Under the pieces are notes generated by a model, which was not told the DNA's origin, did no database searches, and saw only the letters and a list, made by a program, of their open reading frames with translations. A stretch of DNA of 64,000 bases from Chitinibacter sp. SCUT-21. GTDB taxonomy: Bacteria > Pseudomonadota > Gammaproteobacteria > Burkholderiales > Chitinibacteraceae. The stretch is taken from positions 1,488,001-1,552,000 of the forward strand of contig CP102611.1 in the NCBI GenBank assembly GCA_041874755.1. The letters run 5' to 3'. Each line of letters begins with the position of its first letter. Within the stretch, counting starts at the first letter, position 1. The position numbers and the translations under genes are program-made. Shown piece after piece: positions 1-12,678 of the stretch.

Positions 1-1180
1 AAAAAATATTTTGATGATCGGACCCACCGGCGTCGGGAAAACTGAAATTGCCCGGCGTTTGGCCAAGCTAGCTGATGCACCATTTATTAAAGTCGAAGCG
101 ACCAAATTTACTGAAGTTGGCTATGTCGGCAAGGATGTCGATAGCATCATTCGCGATTTAATGGAGATTGCCATTAAACAAGTACGTGATATTGCGATTA
201 GCCGCAATCGCGTTCGCGCTGAAGACGCCGCAGAAAACCGCATTTTAGATGTACTGTTGCCACCACCCGCAGGCAACAATAACTATGGCAGCGTCAATGG
301 CGAAGACCCAATGGCCGAAACGCGCCAGAAATTCCGCAAGATGCTTCGGGAAGGCAAATTCGATGACAAAGAAATCGACATTGAAGTAGCTGCGGCAGCA
401 CCAACAATGGAGGTGTTTAGCCCCCCTGGGATGGAAGACTTCTCCAGCCAAATTCAGCAAATGTTTAAGGGGGCAATGGGCGGAAAAACTAAATCGCAAA
501 AAATGAAAGTGGTCGATGCGATGAAGCATCTGATCGATGAAGAGGCAGCCAAACTCGTTAACGAAGAAGATGCCAAAGCAGAAGCAGTCAGAGCTGTTGA
601 ACAACACGGTATCGTATTCATTGATGAAATCGATAAAGTAACCACTCGCTCCGAAGGCAGTGGAGGCGAGGTTTCTCGGCAAGGTGTGCAGCGCGATCTG
701 TTGCCGCTGGTTGAGGGAACAACCGTCACTACAAAATACGGCATGGTAAAAACTGACCATATTTTATTCATCGCGAGCGGTGCGTTCCATCTCGCCAAAC
801 CATCGGATTTAATTCCTGAGTTACAAGGCCGGTTTCCAATTCGCGTTGAACTAAACTCATTAACCGTCGAAGATTTCGCCACCATTTTGACCGGTACTGA
901 TGCTTGTTTAGCCAAACAATATCAAGCTTTACTAGCCACAGAAGAAATTGACGTTGAATTCACCGCGGAAGGCATCAAGGAAATGGCGCAAATGGCATGG
1001 TCGGTGAATGAAAGTACCGAAAATATCGGGGCACGTCGCTTATATACCATCATGGAACGCTTGCTTGAGGACGTGTCATTTGACGCCAAACGCGGCAAAG
1101 TTTCAGTGAATGCACAATTTGTACGAGAAAAGTTAGGCTCCGTGGCCGGCAACGAAGATCTTGCCCGCTACATGTTGTAA
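1..1180 (+). CDS. hslU: HslU, ATPase subunit of the HslUV protease (5' truncated)
   Basis: AAA+ unfoldase that feeds substrates to the HslV peptidase in the cytoplasm. The window opens inside the gene, and the in-frame codons at positions 2-16 already read KNILM, just before the Walker A motif GPTGVGKT. A Walker B-type GIVFIDEID follows. Between them is the insertion (I) domain, rich in acidic and Lys/Arg residues. The C-terminus ending RYML matches the conserved HslU tail that docks into HslV. About 390 residues are visible; full-length HslU is about 445, so roughly the first 50 residues lie outside the window. hslV is expected immediately upstream but cannot be seen. Confidence 0.97.
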   Translation, partial: KNILMIGPTGVGKTEIARRLAKLADAPFIKVEATKFTEVGYVGKDVDSIIRDLMEIAIKQVRDIAISRNRVRAEDAAENRILDVLLPPPAGNNNYGSVNGEDPMAETRQKFRKMLREGKFDDKEIDIEVAAAAPTMEVFSPPGMEDFSSQIQQMFKGAMGGKTKSQKMKVVDAMKHLIDEEAAKLVNEEDAKAEAVRAVEQHGIVFIDEIDKVTTRSEGSGGEVSRQGVQRDLLPLVEGTTVTTKYGMVKTDHILFIASGAFHLAKPSDLIPELQGRFPIRVELNSLTVEDFATILTGTDACLAKQYQALLATEEIDVEFTAEGIKEMAQMAWSVNESTENIGARRLYTIMERLLEDVSFDAKRGKVSVNAQFVREKLGSVAGNEDLARYML

Positions 1181-1191
1181 TACATGAACGA

Positions 1192-1236
1192 GTATTGCCC
1201 TGAAAGGCTTTTGAATACTAACCTTCAGGGCAATAC
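1192..1236. terminator. Inverted repeat between the convergent hslU and outer-membrane protein genes
   Basis: Arms at 1192-1204 and 1224-1236 are perfectly complementary over 13 bp (GTATTGCCCTGAA and its complement) around a 19-nt loop. The element starts 11 bp after the hslU stop and ends just before the stop of the opposing gene at 1239, the usual place for a bidirectional terminator. Neither strand has a clear T-run after it, so its termination strength is uncertain. Confidence 0.55.
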
Positions 1237-1238
1237 AT

Positions 1239-2198
1239 CTAAAAACTACAAGCAATACTCAGTCCTGCACCTTCAACCCCAGGACCAAACATATAGCGCG
1301 CAACAAAGCGAGTGCGCGTAATCATCGGAATTAAATCTGTCGAATCAACCTCAACCCCAGCCCCCAGGGTAGATAGATAATCAAACCCCAACTGCCCCGC
1401 CTGATCCCCATAATATCTCGAATGAGAAGCCTCTAGCACATAACGCAAGGGGCGAGCGAACAAATTCAAACCCGTTGGGGCTCGATAACGCGCGTAGATA
1501 TTTGCCGTTTGTGAGTCTGCATTCGCATCAATGCTTTGGCCATTCGAAAACCCTTCTAAATGCATCGCCGAATAGCGTATTTCAAGATCAATCTCATGCT
1601 CAGGGCGAACAAGTTCATAATCAAGCATCAAAGCCCCCCCATAGCCTAGTGCATTCATGCTTCCGCCATGCGAAAAGTTATAATCCGTACCTAGTTTCTC
1701 GTTCAAAAACCAGTTGATCAGCTTTAAATCGCTCTGGACTGTCCCTAAAGAAAAATTCGCAATCGGGCGTAGCACTAAATCTTCACGCAAGGGGATATCC
1801 CAACCCACTCCGCCCATTACCGAAAGCGTCGTCCACTTCATAGGGATAGTACGACTCTCCTGGCCATTACTAGCAACAAAAGTGGGATCATAACGGCTGT
1901 ACGCTATCGCCCCTTCTAAATATACGGGCACGGTATCACTGATAGTTGCACCACCGCCAAGCTGACTCATAACAAGGGTTTCACCATCGCTTTGCGTATT
2001 TTGCATACTCAAACTACTGCTGGCTAAATCCAAGATCACGGAATATGACATCATTGCGAGTACAGACTCGGCACGTTTTCGAATGGAATTAGGCTCGAAA
2101 CTAAATTCGCTATTACGAACCGTCGCAGCATGTTCAGACGCGGCGAAAAGACAGGAAGAAACAAAAAAACTAATTATTGCGGTATTTAGATGACGCAT
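1239..2198 (-). CDS. Predicted outer-membrane beta-barrel protein, solitary autotransporter-like barrel
   Basis: A 319-residue protein with an N-terminal signal peptide (MRHLNTAIISFFVSSCLFAA, cleavage probably near residues 20-25) and a C-terminal Phe (ending ACSF), as in Omp85/BamA-assembled barrels. The body is rich in alternating hydrophobic/polar, Tyr- and Gly-containing segments that look like beta strands. Examples are the YLEGAIAYSRYD, LEIRYSAMH and ANIYARYRAP stretches. No passenger domain is present, so it resembles barrels annotated as 'solitary outer membrane autotransporter-like'. An AAAGGG ribosome-binding site lies about 8 nt before the ATG. It converges on hslU and lies directly downstream of the rRNA operon terminator. 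The function is unknown and the family call is from memory of its style, not a search. Confidence 0.7.
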   Translation of the reverse strand: MRHLNTAIISFFVSSCLFAASEHAATVRNSEFSFEPNSIRKRAESVLAMMSYSVILDLASSSLSMQNTQSDGETLVMSQLGGGATISDTVPVYLEGAIAYSRYDPTFVASNGQESRTIPMKWTTLSVMGGVGWDIPLREDLVLRPIANFSLGTVQSDLKLINWFLNEKLGTDYNFSHGGSMNALGYGGALMLDYELVRPEHEIDLEIRYSAMHLEGFSNGQSIDANADSQTANIYARYRAPTGLNLFARPLRYVLEASHSRYYGDQAGQLGFDYLSTLGAGVEVDSTDLIPMITRTRFVARYMFGPGVEGAGLSIACSF

Positions 2199-2260
2199 AC
2201 ATCGACCCTTTGTTTAGCCGTAAGCATAACACTGAGCTAAAATTGCGCCAAATTGAAAAT

Positions 2261-2296
2261 TCAAAGCAAAAAGCCCAGCTGAATCAGCTGGGCTTT
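2261..2296 (-). terminator. Rho-independent terminator of the rRNA operon
   Basis: Stem arms at 2271-2280 and 2286-2295 (AAGCCCAGCT and complement) with a 5-nt loop. On the minus strand the stem is followed by TTTTTGCTTT. It lies about 10 bp past the 3' end of the 5S gene. Confidence 0.9.
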
Positions 2297-2305
2297 CTAT
2301 TAGGG

Positions 2306-2421
2306 AGTCTGGCAATGACCTACTTTCACACGGGCAATCCGCACTATCATCGGCGCTGAGGCGTTTCACTGTCCTGTTCGGGATGGGAAGGAGTGGGACC
2401 ACCTCGCTATGGTCACCAGAC
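2306..2421 (-). rRNA. rrf: 5S ribosomal RNA
   Basis: About 116 nt. The minus strand begins GTCTGGTGACCATAGCGAGG and ends with a complementary TGCCAGAC region. It contains the conserved internal CCCATCCCGAACAG segment. It is the last gene of the rRNA operon, about 135 bp after the 23S gene. Ends are placed by the terminal helix, so each may be off by 1-3 nt. Confidence 0.95.
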
Positions 2422-2557
2422 AAAACTGGGTGAGTTAACTGCTTACCCCATTGGGTTTGCAATCACTCGAAATCAATAGAAGAAGTAATCTTTATTCTCT
2501 GTCTTAAACATTCACAATCGGGTCGATTGCACCTGTCGCTTAACGCGTCTCAGGTTA

Positions 2558-5447
<2,890 letters not shown>

Positions 5448-5632
5448 ATAACCTCAAACACGTTTTACCGTATCATCGGTTTAGAGTATCGGTATTTACG
5501 ACTTGTTGAATGAGTTCTCACGTCATTCAACGCTGATCTTTCGATCAGAGATACAATCAACCCAATTTATTTACTGTTCACACCAAGTTGCCTTGATGCT
5601 CACATTGTTTAATTAGGAGATATTACTTCTTC

Positions 5633-5646
5633 TATTTTGTTAAAGA
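5633..5646 (-). promoter_or_regulatory. Spacer boxA antitermination element before 23S
   Basis: The minus strand reads TCTTTAACAAAATA, matching the NusB/NusE boxA consensus, in the 16S-23S spacer. The spacer from 5448 to 5745 (298 bp) also holds two hairpins, with arms 5506-5513/5523-5530 and 5533-5538/5543-5548, and no gene. Confidence 0.75.
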
Positions 5647-5745
5647 ACGATACAGATGCCAAAGGCATTCTGATTTAAGAAACCAGAACAAAATAAACAA
5701 ACCAGAATAAATCTGCTTGCTCACTGAATTCTGAACTCTTGTGAT

Positions 5746-5821
5746 TGGTGGAGGATGACGGGATCGAACCGACGACCCCCTGCTTGCAAAGCAGGTGCTC
5801 TCCCAACTGAGCTAATCCCCC
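5746..5821 (-). tRNA. tRNA-Ala (anticodon TGC)
   Basis: 76 nt on the minus strand, starting GGGGGATTAGCTCAGTTGGG. The anticodon loop is CTTTGCAAG, the TΨC arm is GGTTCGATCC, and the CCA end is encoded. It is the second tRNA in the 16S-23S spacer. Confidence 0.98.
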
Positions 5822-5859
5822 AATCTGGCATTACAAAGCTGTTTCCACTGATGAATCAA

Positions 5860-5936
5860 TGGTGGGTCAAGCTGGAATCGAACCAGCGACCCCCGCCTTA
5901 TCAAGACGGTGCTCTAACCGACTGAGCTACTGACCC
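5860..5936 (-). tRNA. tRNA-Ile (anticodon GAT)
   Basis: 77 nt on the minus strand, starting GGGTCAGTAGCTCAGTCGG, with anticodon loop CTTGATAAG and an encoded CCA end. It lies 38 bp upstream of tRNA-Ala in the transcript, the usual Ile-Ala order of proteobacterial rRNA spacers. Confidence 0.98.
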
Positions 5937-5999
5937 AGCTTTTGTCTTCACTAGATCATCTCTAACTTCGCGATTACTTTTAGATAATCTACGCCGCCA

Positions 6000-6017
6000 G
6001 AGCTACTGACCCAGCTT
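6000..6017 (-). pseudogene. Relic of a tRNA-Ile 5' end
   Basis: An 18-nt perfect repeat of the 5' flank, acceptor strand and D-stem of the tRNA-Ile gene (original copy 5924-5941; AGCTGGGTCAGTAGCTC on the minus strand). It lies 76 bp further upstream in the spacer. The rest of a tRNA does not follow, so it cannot be functional. Confidence 0.6.
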
Positions 6018-6086
6018 CCAACCAAGTCCGTAACCCTGCAATGAATTGCTTCATTGCTCAGCTACTTTCTCTGTATCTTCAAACTC

Positions 6087-6111
6087 TACAGCCGATGAGT
6101 GTGAGTACTTG
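6087..6111 (-). other. 16S processing stem, 3' half
   Basis: 25 nt that are complementary to 7793-7817 with a single G-U-type mismatch. The two halves bracket the 16S gene and would form the long RNase III stem in the rRNA precursor. Confidence 0.8.
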
Positions 6112-6131
6112 ACCCGAAGGTCTTTTCTCTT

Positions 6132-7666
<1,535 letters not shown>

Positions 7667-7792
7667 AATCTCTGCTATTTTTACTACTTGGCTTGTACTT
7701 CAATACTCAAAGAAAGAAACGAGATGAACAATTAAGTTCGTCTTGTTTATTTCCTATCATCTGAGTGCAAGCACTTGTTTCGACTTACGAAT

Positions 7793-7817
7793 CAAGCACT
7801 CACACTCATCGGCTGTA
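7793..7817 (-). other. 16S processing stem, 5' half
   Basis: Complement of 6087-6111 (24 of 25 positions Watson-Crick plus one wobble), lying directly downstream of the leader boxA in the transcript. Confidence 0.8.
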
Positions 7818-7830
7818 ATTTGTTAAAGAT
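7818..7830 (-). promoter_or_regulatory. Leader boxA antitermination element
   Basis: The minus strand reads ATCTTTAACAAAT, matching boxA, about 60 nt downstream of the P1 -10 and about 150 nt before mature 16S. With the spacer boxA at 5633-5646, this is the usual pair for rRNA antitermination complexes. Confidence 0.75.
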
Positions 7831-7883
7831 CGGTGCGAGACAGAGAGAAACATCACTTCGTTTCGCTGCGTCATCAGCAGAGA

Positions 7884-7918
7884 GGCCGAACTATACCCAC
7901 CGCTCTGAAACACGTCAA
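7884..7918 (-). promoter_or_regulatory. rRNA operon promoter P1
   Basis: On the minus strand: -35 TTGACG (7913-7918), a 17-bp spacer, -10 TATAGT (7890-7895), then a GC-rich discriminator TCGGCC (7884-7889). A GC-rich discriminator is the known hallmark of promoters inhibited by ppGpp/DksA. The upstream 7919-8070 stretch holds no gene; A/T-rich patches there could act as UP elements. Confidence 0.88.
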
Positions 7919-8070
7919 CACCTATCGATAAAGAAAAGCGAACAAAGGCGATAAGTGATTGATGGAAAAGGAAACTCACTTTTAAACAATTGAGCCCAGT
8001 CAATCAAAACCAAACGGTCAGCACCTGCAAACTCAGCCACAAAATCACAAAAACCAAGCACAAAAAGCAC

Positions 8071-8092
8071 AAAGCCCGCTAGCGCGGGCTTT
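8071..8092 (-). terminator. Terminator downstream of rlmL
   Basis: Stem AAAGCCCGC / GCGGGCTTT with a TAGC loop, 35 bp after the rlmL stop. On the minus strand it is followed by GTGCTTTTTG. It separates the rlmL unit from the rRNA promoter region. Confidence 0.8.
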
Positions 8093-8126
8093 GACTTGGT
8101 CTTTTAACGACGCATCACTGATTAAA

Positions 8127-9287
8127 TCAATCTTTAGCAGGCTTATCTCGATTGCCACCGGCGATCATTTTGTATTCAAACAAGCGACATTCGAGTGGGC
8201 CGTTAAATAGCACCGTACGTTTAGATGCTTTTAAACGCATGTATTTAGGCATATCTAAATCGGCGGTGAGGAAATAAGCGTTCCAACCTGCAAAGCGCTG
8301 CTTTAATACCGTTGCCCATTGTGGGTACAAGCCAGCCAAATGCTCTTTCTCATCCATACGTGCGCCGTAGGGTGGATTACATACCCATACACCCGATTCT
8401 GCTGGCGGCTTAGCATCGAGGACATTCAACTGTTTCAGTTGAATCGCATCTTCCAATCCCGCGGCGGCAATATTGGCTTTCGCGTAAATCAACACCGTAC
8501 TTGAAACGTCCGAGCCCGAAATCAACTGATTACTCTTGCTTTCTTTTGCTTTAGCTTCGTCGCGAACGCCTTGCCAGAATCCATCATCAAACATACGCAT
8601 TTGCTGGAAGGCAAAAGAGCGGCGAATACCTGGCGCAATATTGCGTGCAATCATTGCCGCTTCGATCAGGAAAGTCCCCGAACCGCACATTGGATCGTAA
8701 AACGCTTGTTCCGGCGTCCAGCCGCTTAGCGCCAAAATACCGGCGGCCAGATTTTCTCGCACTGGCGCATCACCCGTTTCAACGCGATAGCCACGCTTAA
8801 ATAGCGCTTCACCCGAAGTATCGAGATACAAGGTCGCCATTTTGTCCGACAGATACAAATGAATCCGCATATCCGGCTCTTTGGTATCCACATCAGGGCG
8901 CTTGCCACACTTCAAACGGAAACGATCACAAACGCCGTCTTTCACTTTGAGCGCAATAAAATCGAGGCTACGCAGCGGCGAGCGCACCGCCGTGACCGTG
9001 ACTTTGATTGAATTCTCAACGGTAAAGATCTCCGCCCATTCAGTATCACGCGCCATACGGAAAATATCGTCTTCTGAGCGATATGGCTTTTCCACCAGCT
9101 TCCACAGAATGCGGCTGGCAACGCGCGAATACAGATTCGCTTTGTACATCACCGTCCATGGGCCAGAAAACGCCACGCCACCATCGGTGACTTTCACTTT
9201 CTTAGCACCTTGCTCGAGCAATTCCTTTTCCAGAATCGGCTCAAGGCCACGCGGACATGGCGCGAAAAATTCAAATATTTGTAGCAC
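8127..9287 (-). CDS. rlmL: THUMP-domain 23S rRNA (guanine-N2) methyltransferase, RlmL type
   Basis: Predicted SAM-dependent methyltransferase of the RlmL family, which makes m2G2445 in 23S rRNA. The 386 residues hold an N-terminal ferredoxin-like/THUMP region (about 1-160) and a Rossmann methyltransferase domain. That domain has motif I at about 197-210 (YDPMCGSGTFLIEA) and the catalytic NPPYG at 304-308. E. coli RlmKL is a fusion of about 700 residues; here only the RlmL half exists, as in other betaproteobacteria. The start is GTG at 9287, and the next residues (LQIFEFFAPCPRGLE) fit the family's N-terminus. It begins only 30 bp after the SMC gene stop, so it may be co-transcribed with it. 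Confidence 0.88.
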   Translation of the reverse strand: MLQIFEFFAPCPRGLEPILEKELLEQGAKKVKVTDGGVAFSGPWTVMYKANLYSRVASRILWKLVEKPYRSEDDIFRMARDTEWAEIFTVENSIKVTVTAVRSPLRSLDFIALKVKDGVCDRFRLKCGKRPDVDTKEPDMRIHLYLSDKMATLYLDTSGEALFKRGYRVETGDAPVRENLAAGILALSGWTPEQAFYDPMCGSGTFLIEAAMIARNIAPGIRRSFAFQQMRMFDDGFWQGVRDEAKAKESKSNQLISGSDVSSTVLIYAKANIAAAGLEDAIQLKQLNVLDAKPPAESGVWVCNPPYGARMDEKEHLAGLYPQWATVLKQRFAGWNAYFLTADLDMPKYMRLKASKRTVLFNGPLECRLFEYKMIAGGNRDKPAKD

Positions 9288-9317
9288 AGGCTTCTTCTTT
9301 AAAATTCTGGATAAAAA

Positions 9318-12155
9318 TTACACAGTTGCGAGCACTGTACCCGCATCAAGCGATTTTTGCTCGGTTCTGCGACGCGTTTGCATGATCAATGGCGCCCAAG
9401 TCTCGCCCGGACGTTTTTTTCGCGTCGTTAGCGTCAATTCGGACGGGCCATACACATTGGTATTGTGCGTTAACGGCGTGGTAATCAAATACTGCGCCTG
9501 CGTCGCCTTCAAGAATGCGCCAACGCGGTCAATATTGAAAATATCCAAGTGCGCAAATGGCTCGTCGATGAACACAAAGCCCGATGGATTGTTTTCGTCC
9601 ATCATCAAGCCGATCAGCAAAATCAGCGACTTCATGACCTGCTGACCGCCCGACGCTTCACCGTCGTTCAAGCCCATCATGCCTTTCTGGTCGAAATTGA
9701 AACGTGCCGTCAGGCCAGCCTGCGCCAACACCACGTCGTCATTTTCCAGATGCGGCATATCAAGCTCAACGTCGATGCCGGCTAAATCGCCCAAGCCTTT
9801 AATATTGCGACCATACGCACGCACCGTCGCACGCAATTTATTAATATACGCCGCGCGCGCCTCTTCGGTTAGCTGGCCAGTGCGCTCAACTTCTTTGCGG
9901 TGGCCTTGCGACTCGTCTTCCAGCGCCTCGTAGTCGGCAACCAATTTGTCGCGGCGCTGGATGATGGTTTCGTCTTTTTCCCAATGCGCTTGCGTTAGCT
10001 GCTCTTGCTGACGCTCGATGATGTGACGCACTTCGGTCACGCTGCGATATTCTTCTTTCAGTTGCTCAAGCACACTTGGCAATAGCCAAGCTGGCAAAGC
10101 TTTTTCTTTCAAGACGCGAATCGCGCCAAGCTGGCGGCTAATTTCATTGCGTTGGCGCGTAATTTGCGCCTGCAATTCTTCGACCGCGCGGCGGAATTGA
10201 TCGCGCTCGATTTCAATTTTTTGCGCCGCCAAGCGCAATTCAGAACGGCTTTCGCGCGAACCTTCGACCGCTGCCTGCGCCGCAGCCAGTTCCGCACCAA
10301 GGCGCTGCACTTCGGCTTGCTCGGCCGGGAAGCGCTCGGCCGCTGCGGCAAATTCGGCTTGGCGCGACGCCAATTGCAACACCGCCTGCATACCCATCAG
10401 CTGCACAGTAATGCTCTGAATATCCCGTTGCACGCTGGCAAAATCGGTTTCTTGATCGAGAATCTGCTCGTTCAAGGCTTTTAAGCGTACGGCGATGTCG
10501 TTCAGGCGTGAATGACGCGCCGCCTCACCAAAAGCATATTCGCGGGTATCGACCCCAATGAAACGCGCACCGCGGCGTTCACGGTAATACCCCTCTTTGG
10601 TAATCCAATCGCTGCTAATGCGGCTGCCGGCTTCGACCGACTTCACGCGCTGAATGCCATTCAATTGACGAGTCAACCACGGCGGCACTGGCGCCTTGAA
10701 ATCGATAATTTCAAGAATCGAGCCCAACACCGCACGCGGCGCTGGTTCGCGCTCCGACACGATAAAGTGGCGATAACGCAAACGCTCGCCGACTTCCCAT
10801 GCGCGCTGCTTATCAGCTTCGCGCTGCAGCAAAATCAAATGGCGCGACGGCGCGAGCAAGGCCTCAACCGCGTCTTGCCAAGTCGGGTCAGTTACTTCGC
10901 AAATTTCGGTCAGCAATTGATGCGGAATGCCAGCCTCGTCAAGCGCAGCACGCATTTGGCGCACAAAGTCGGGCGACGGCGCTTTGCCGGCTTGCAGCGC
11001 AAATTGCGCTTCCGACAATTGCTGGCGCTCATCGCGGGCTTTTTTCAGCGCTAGTTTTTTCTCGGTCTCAATGACTTTCAAATCGGCCAAACGATCGTTC
11101 AAGCCAATCGCGTCGGCGCCGTGCTCGCGCTCGGCGAGCTCACGCAGCTTTTCGCCTTCGCGCATAATGCGCTCGGTATCGCGCGCCGCATCGCGCACTT
11201 CTTGGAACTTGGCAAACAGCGTTTCGTAATCCGCTTTGCTTTGCTGCTCGCCATTCAGCGTTTGATTGGCCGCCAACTGCGCCACCGCCAAGCGTTTATC
11301 GAGCTGCACCAAATCACCGCGCTTATGCCACAGATTGCGGCGGTTTTGCTTAAATTGGGCGATATAGTTGCGCAGCGTGTCTTGCGCTTCGGCCACTTGC
11401 AAGGCGGGAATTACTTCCTGCTCAAGGCGCACCGTGTCGGTACCGAGCGAACACCATTCCAGATAGCTGCTAGCGCGCAGACGGAAACGCTCAACGTCCA
11501 AGCCAAGCTGCGAGAGTTGCTGCTGCATTTTATCGAGCTCGCCCTCAGCCTCGCGCAAACGCACTTTGGCTTCTTGGTAATGGTCGAGCACTTCTTTGTC
11601 GCCAAACACTTGGAAAACCAAATCCAGCAATGCCTTAGGGGAGTATTCGCACAGCTTGTCCGTATCACCTTGCTCCAAGGCCAATACCTCGGCAATTGCT
11701 GGCGTTAAACCGGCTTGCTCCAAGCGGCGGCGATAATCGCCAACGCCTAGCCATTGCAAATTCGTCTCAGTTTGGCCGTCAAGCTGCGCATCGCCTTCGG
11801 CAATCGCATACTGGCGCACCCAATCGCCGCCCTGTTTTTTAATCCGACAAAACAGCGTTACCGTTTCAGACGAGAGCGGGAAAAACAAATACGGAAAAAA
11901 GCCGCCACCGCTACGGCGCGGATTACTCACCACCGCGCGCAACCAAGCGATGTTTTCTTTGTTATTGCGCACATAGCGTTTGTAATCGCGGCGGCCCGAA
12001 CATTTAAGCGCCAAAATCGTGCGCAGCGCATCGAGCAGCGTCGTTTTACCTGAACCATTCGGGCCGACTACCGTCACAATCTGCGCATCGAGCGGCACAG
12101 AAATACGTTGCCAGAAATCCCAGTGCACCATTTCCAAAGTTTTAATCTGGAACAT
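9318..12155 (-). CDS. SMC-like ATPase of a MukB/MksB/JetC-type condensin
   Basis: A 945-residue SMC-type protein. Walker A GPNGSGKT is at residues 31-38. A first coiled coil (about 200-390) is followed by a hinge-like globular region (about 390-540, no coil pattern) and a second Ala/Glu/Gln/Arg-rich coiled coil (about 550-780). The C-terminal head has signature ASGGQQ (about 834-839) and Walker B FVFIDE (about 860-865). It is shorter than MukB (about 1,480) and near the size of MksB/JetC. I chose ATG 12155 because AAGGGAAG lies 5 nt upstream and the next residues, MFQIKTLEMVHW, begin the ATPase fold. It overlaps the end of the acetyltransferase gene by 14 nt. It probably acts in DNA loop extrusion, chromosome organisation or plasmid defence with the two genes upstream. 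The exact subfamily is inferred. Confidence 0.82.
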   Translation of the reverse strand: MFQIKTLEMVHWDFWQRISVPLDAQIVTVVGPNGSGKTTLLDALRTILALKCSGRRDYKRYVRNNKENIAWLRAVVSNPRRSGGGFFPYLFFPLSSETVTLFCRIKKQGGDWVRQYAIAEGDAQLDGQTETNLQWLGVGDYRRRLEQAGLTPAIAEVLALEQGDTDKLCEYSPKALLDLVFQVFGDKEVLDHYQEAKVRLREAEGELDKMQQQLSQLGLDVERFRLRASSYLEWCSLGTDTVRLEQEVIPALQVAEAQDTLRNYIAQFKQNRRNLWHKRGDLVQLDKRLAVAQLAANQTLNGEQQSKADYETLFAKFQEVRDAARDTERIMREGEKLRELAEREHGADAIGLNDRLADLKVIETEKKLALKKARDERQQLSEAQFALQAGKAPSPDFVRQMRAALDEAGIPHQLLTEICEVTDPTWQDAVEALLAPSRHLILLQREADKQRAWEVGERLRYRHFIVSEREPAPRAVLGSILEIIDFKAPVPPWLTRQLNGIQRVKSVEAGSRISSDWITKEGYYRERRGARFIGVDTREYAFGEAARHSRLNDIAVRLKALNEQILDQETDFASVQRDIQSITVQLMGMQAVLQLASRQAEFAAAAERFPAEQAEVQRLGAELAAAQAAVEGSRESRSELRLAAQKIEIERDQFRRAVEELQAQITRQRNEISRQLGAIRVLKEKALPAWLLPSVLEQLKEEYRSVTEVRHIIERQQEQLTQAHWEKDETIIQRRDKLVADYEALEDESQGHRKEVERTGQLTEEARAAYINKLRATVRAYGRNIKGLGDLAGIDVELDMPHLENDDVVLAQAGLTARFNFDQKGMMGLNDGEASGGQQVMKSLILLIGLMMDENNPSGFVFIDEPFAHLDIFNIDRVGAFLKATQAQYLITTPLTHNTNVYGPSELTLTTRKKRPGETWAPLIMQTRRRTEQKSLDAGTVLATV

Positions 12156-12678
12156 TTTGACTTCCCTTTTGTGCTTGCAGCCATTCGCTGGCCAACAAAC
12201 CATAAATCACTTGATCTTGCGCCTGACCGCCGATCACAAAATGCGCGCGCAACACGCCTTCGCGGACAAAACCAATTCGCTCAGCCAAAGCCAGCGACGG
12301 CCTATTCAGCGCAGAAATGGTCGCGCCAAGCCGACGATAACCTGCGGCGAATAATTGCGTCACCCAGATGCCAAGCGCTCGGCTCGCCAAACCTTGGCCT
12401 TGATATTGCGGCAATAATGAATACGACACTTCGGCGTATTGCATCATCGGCGAGCGCTGATTCGCGCCGACCATGCCGATCGCCCGACCATCGACTTCGA
12501 CGATCATCATTAACTCAGCATTATCTTGGCAATTGACTTGCTGAGCTGCGGCCGTAATTCGCGCCTGTATCGCAGGCAAATCTAATTTCATTAGCGGCAT
12601 GTATTGCAGCGCAGCTGGGTCTGAGCGCAAGCGCAATAAAAACTCAGCGTCTTGCTCGTTCGCTACACGTAAAATCAT
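12142..12678 (-). CDS. GNAT-family acetyltransferase embedded in the SMC operon
   Basis: 178 residues with a RimJ/RimL-like GNAT fold. The acetyl-CoA-binding motif A is LLPQYQGQGLASRAL (QYQGQGLA at about 91-98), and a late NRPSLALAERIGF segment is typical of motif B. Its ATG overlaps the upstream gene's TGA (ATGA at 12675-12678), and its own end overlaps the SMC start by 14 nt, so all three are translationally coupled. The substrate is unknown. It could modify a ribosomal protein, a small molecule or a subunit of the neighbouring complex; only the family call is supported. Confidence 0.85.
   Translation of the reverse strand: MILRVANEQDAEFLLRLRSDPAALQYMPLMKLDLPAIQARITAAAQQVNCQDNAELMMIVEVDGRAIGMVGANQRSPMMQYAEVSYSLLPQYQGQGLASRALGIWVTQLFAAGYRRLGATISALNRPSLALAERIGFVREGVLRAHFVIGGQAQDQVIYGLLASEWLQAQKGSQNVPD

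Noticed and set aside
8881..9645. 254-residue open frame on the plus strand opposite rlmL and the SMC gene
   Set aside because: It spans the boundary of two well-supported minus-strand genes, has a low-complexity Ser/Arg-rich translation and matches no family I recognise. It is a shadow frame.
12156..12203. 16-residue N-terminal extension of the SMC gene
   Set aside because: The extension lies inside the acetyltransferase gene, and a good ribosome-binding site marks ATG 12155 instead.
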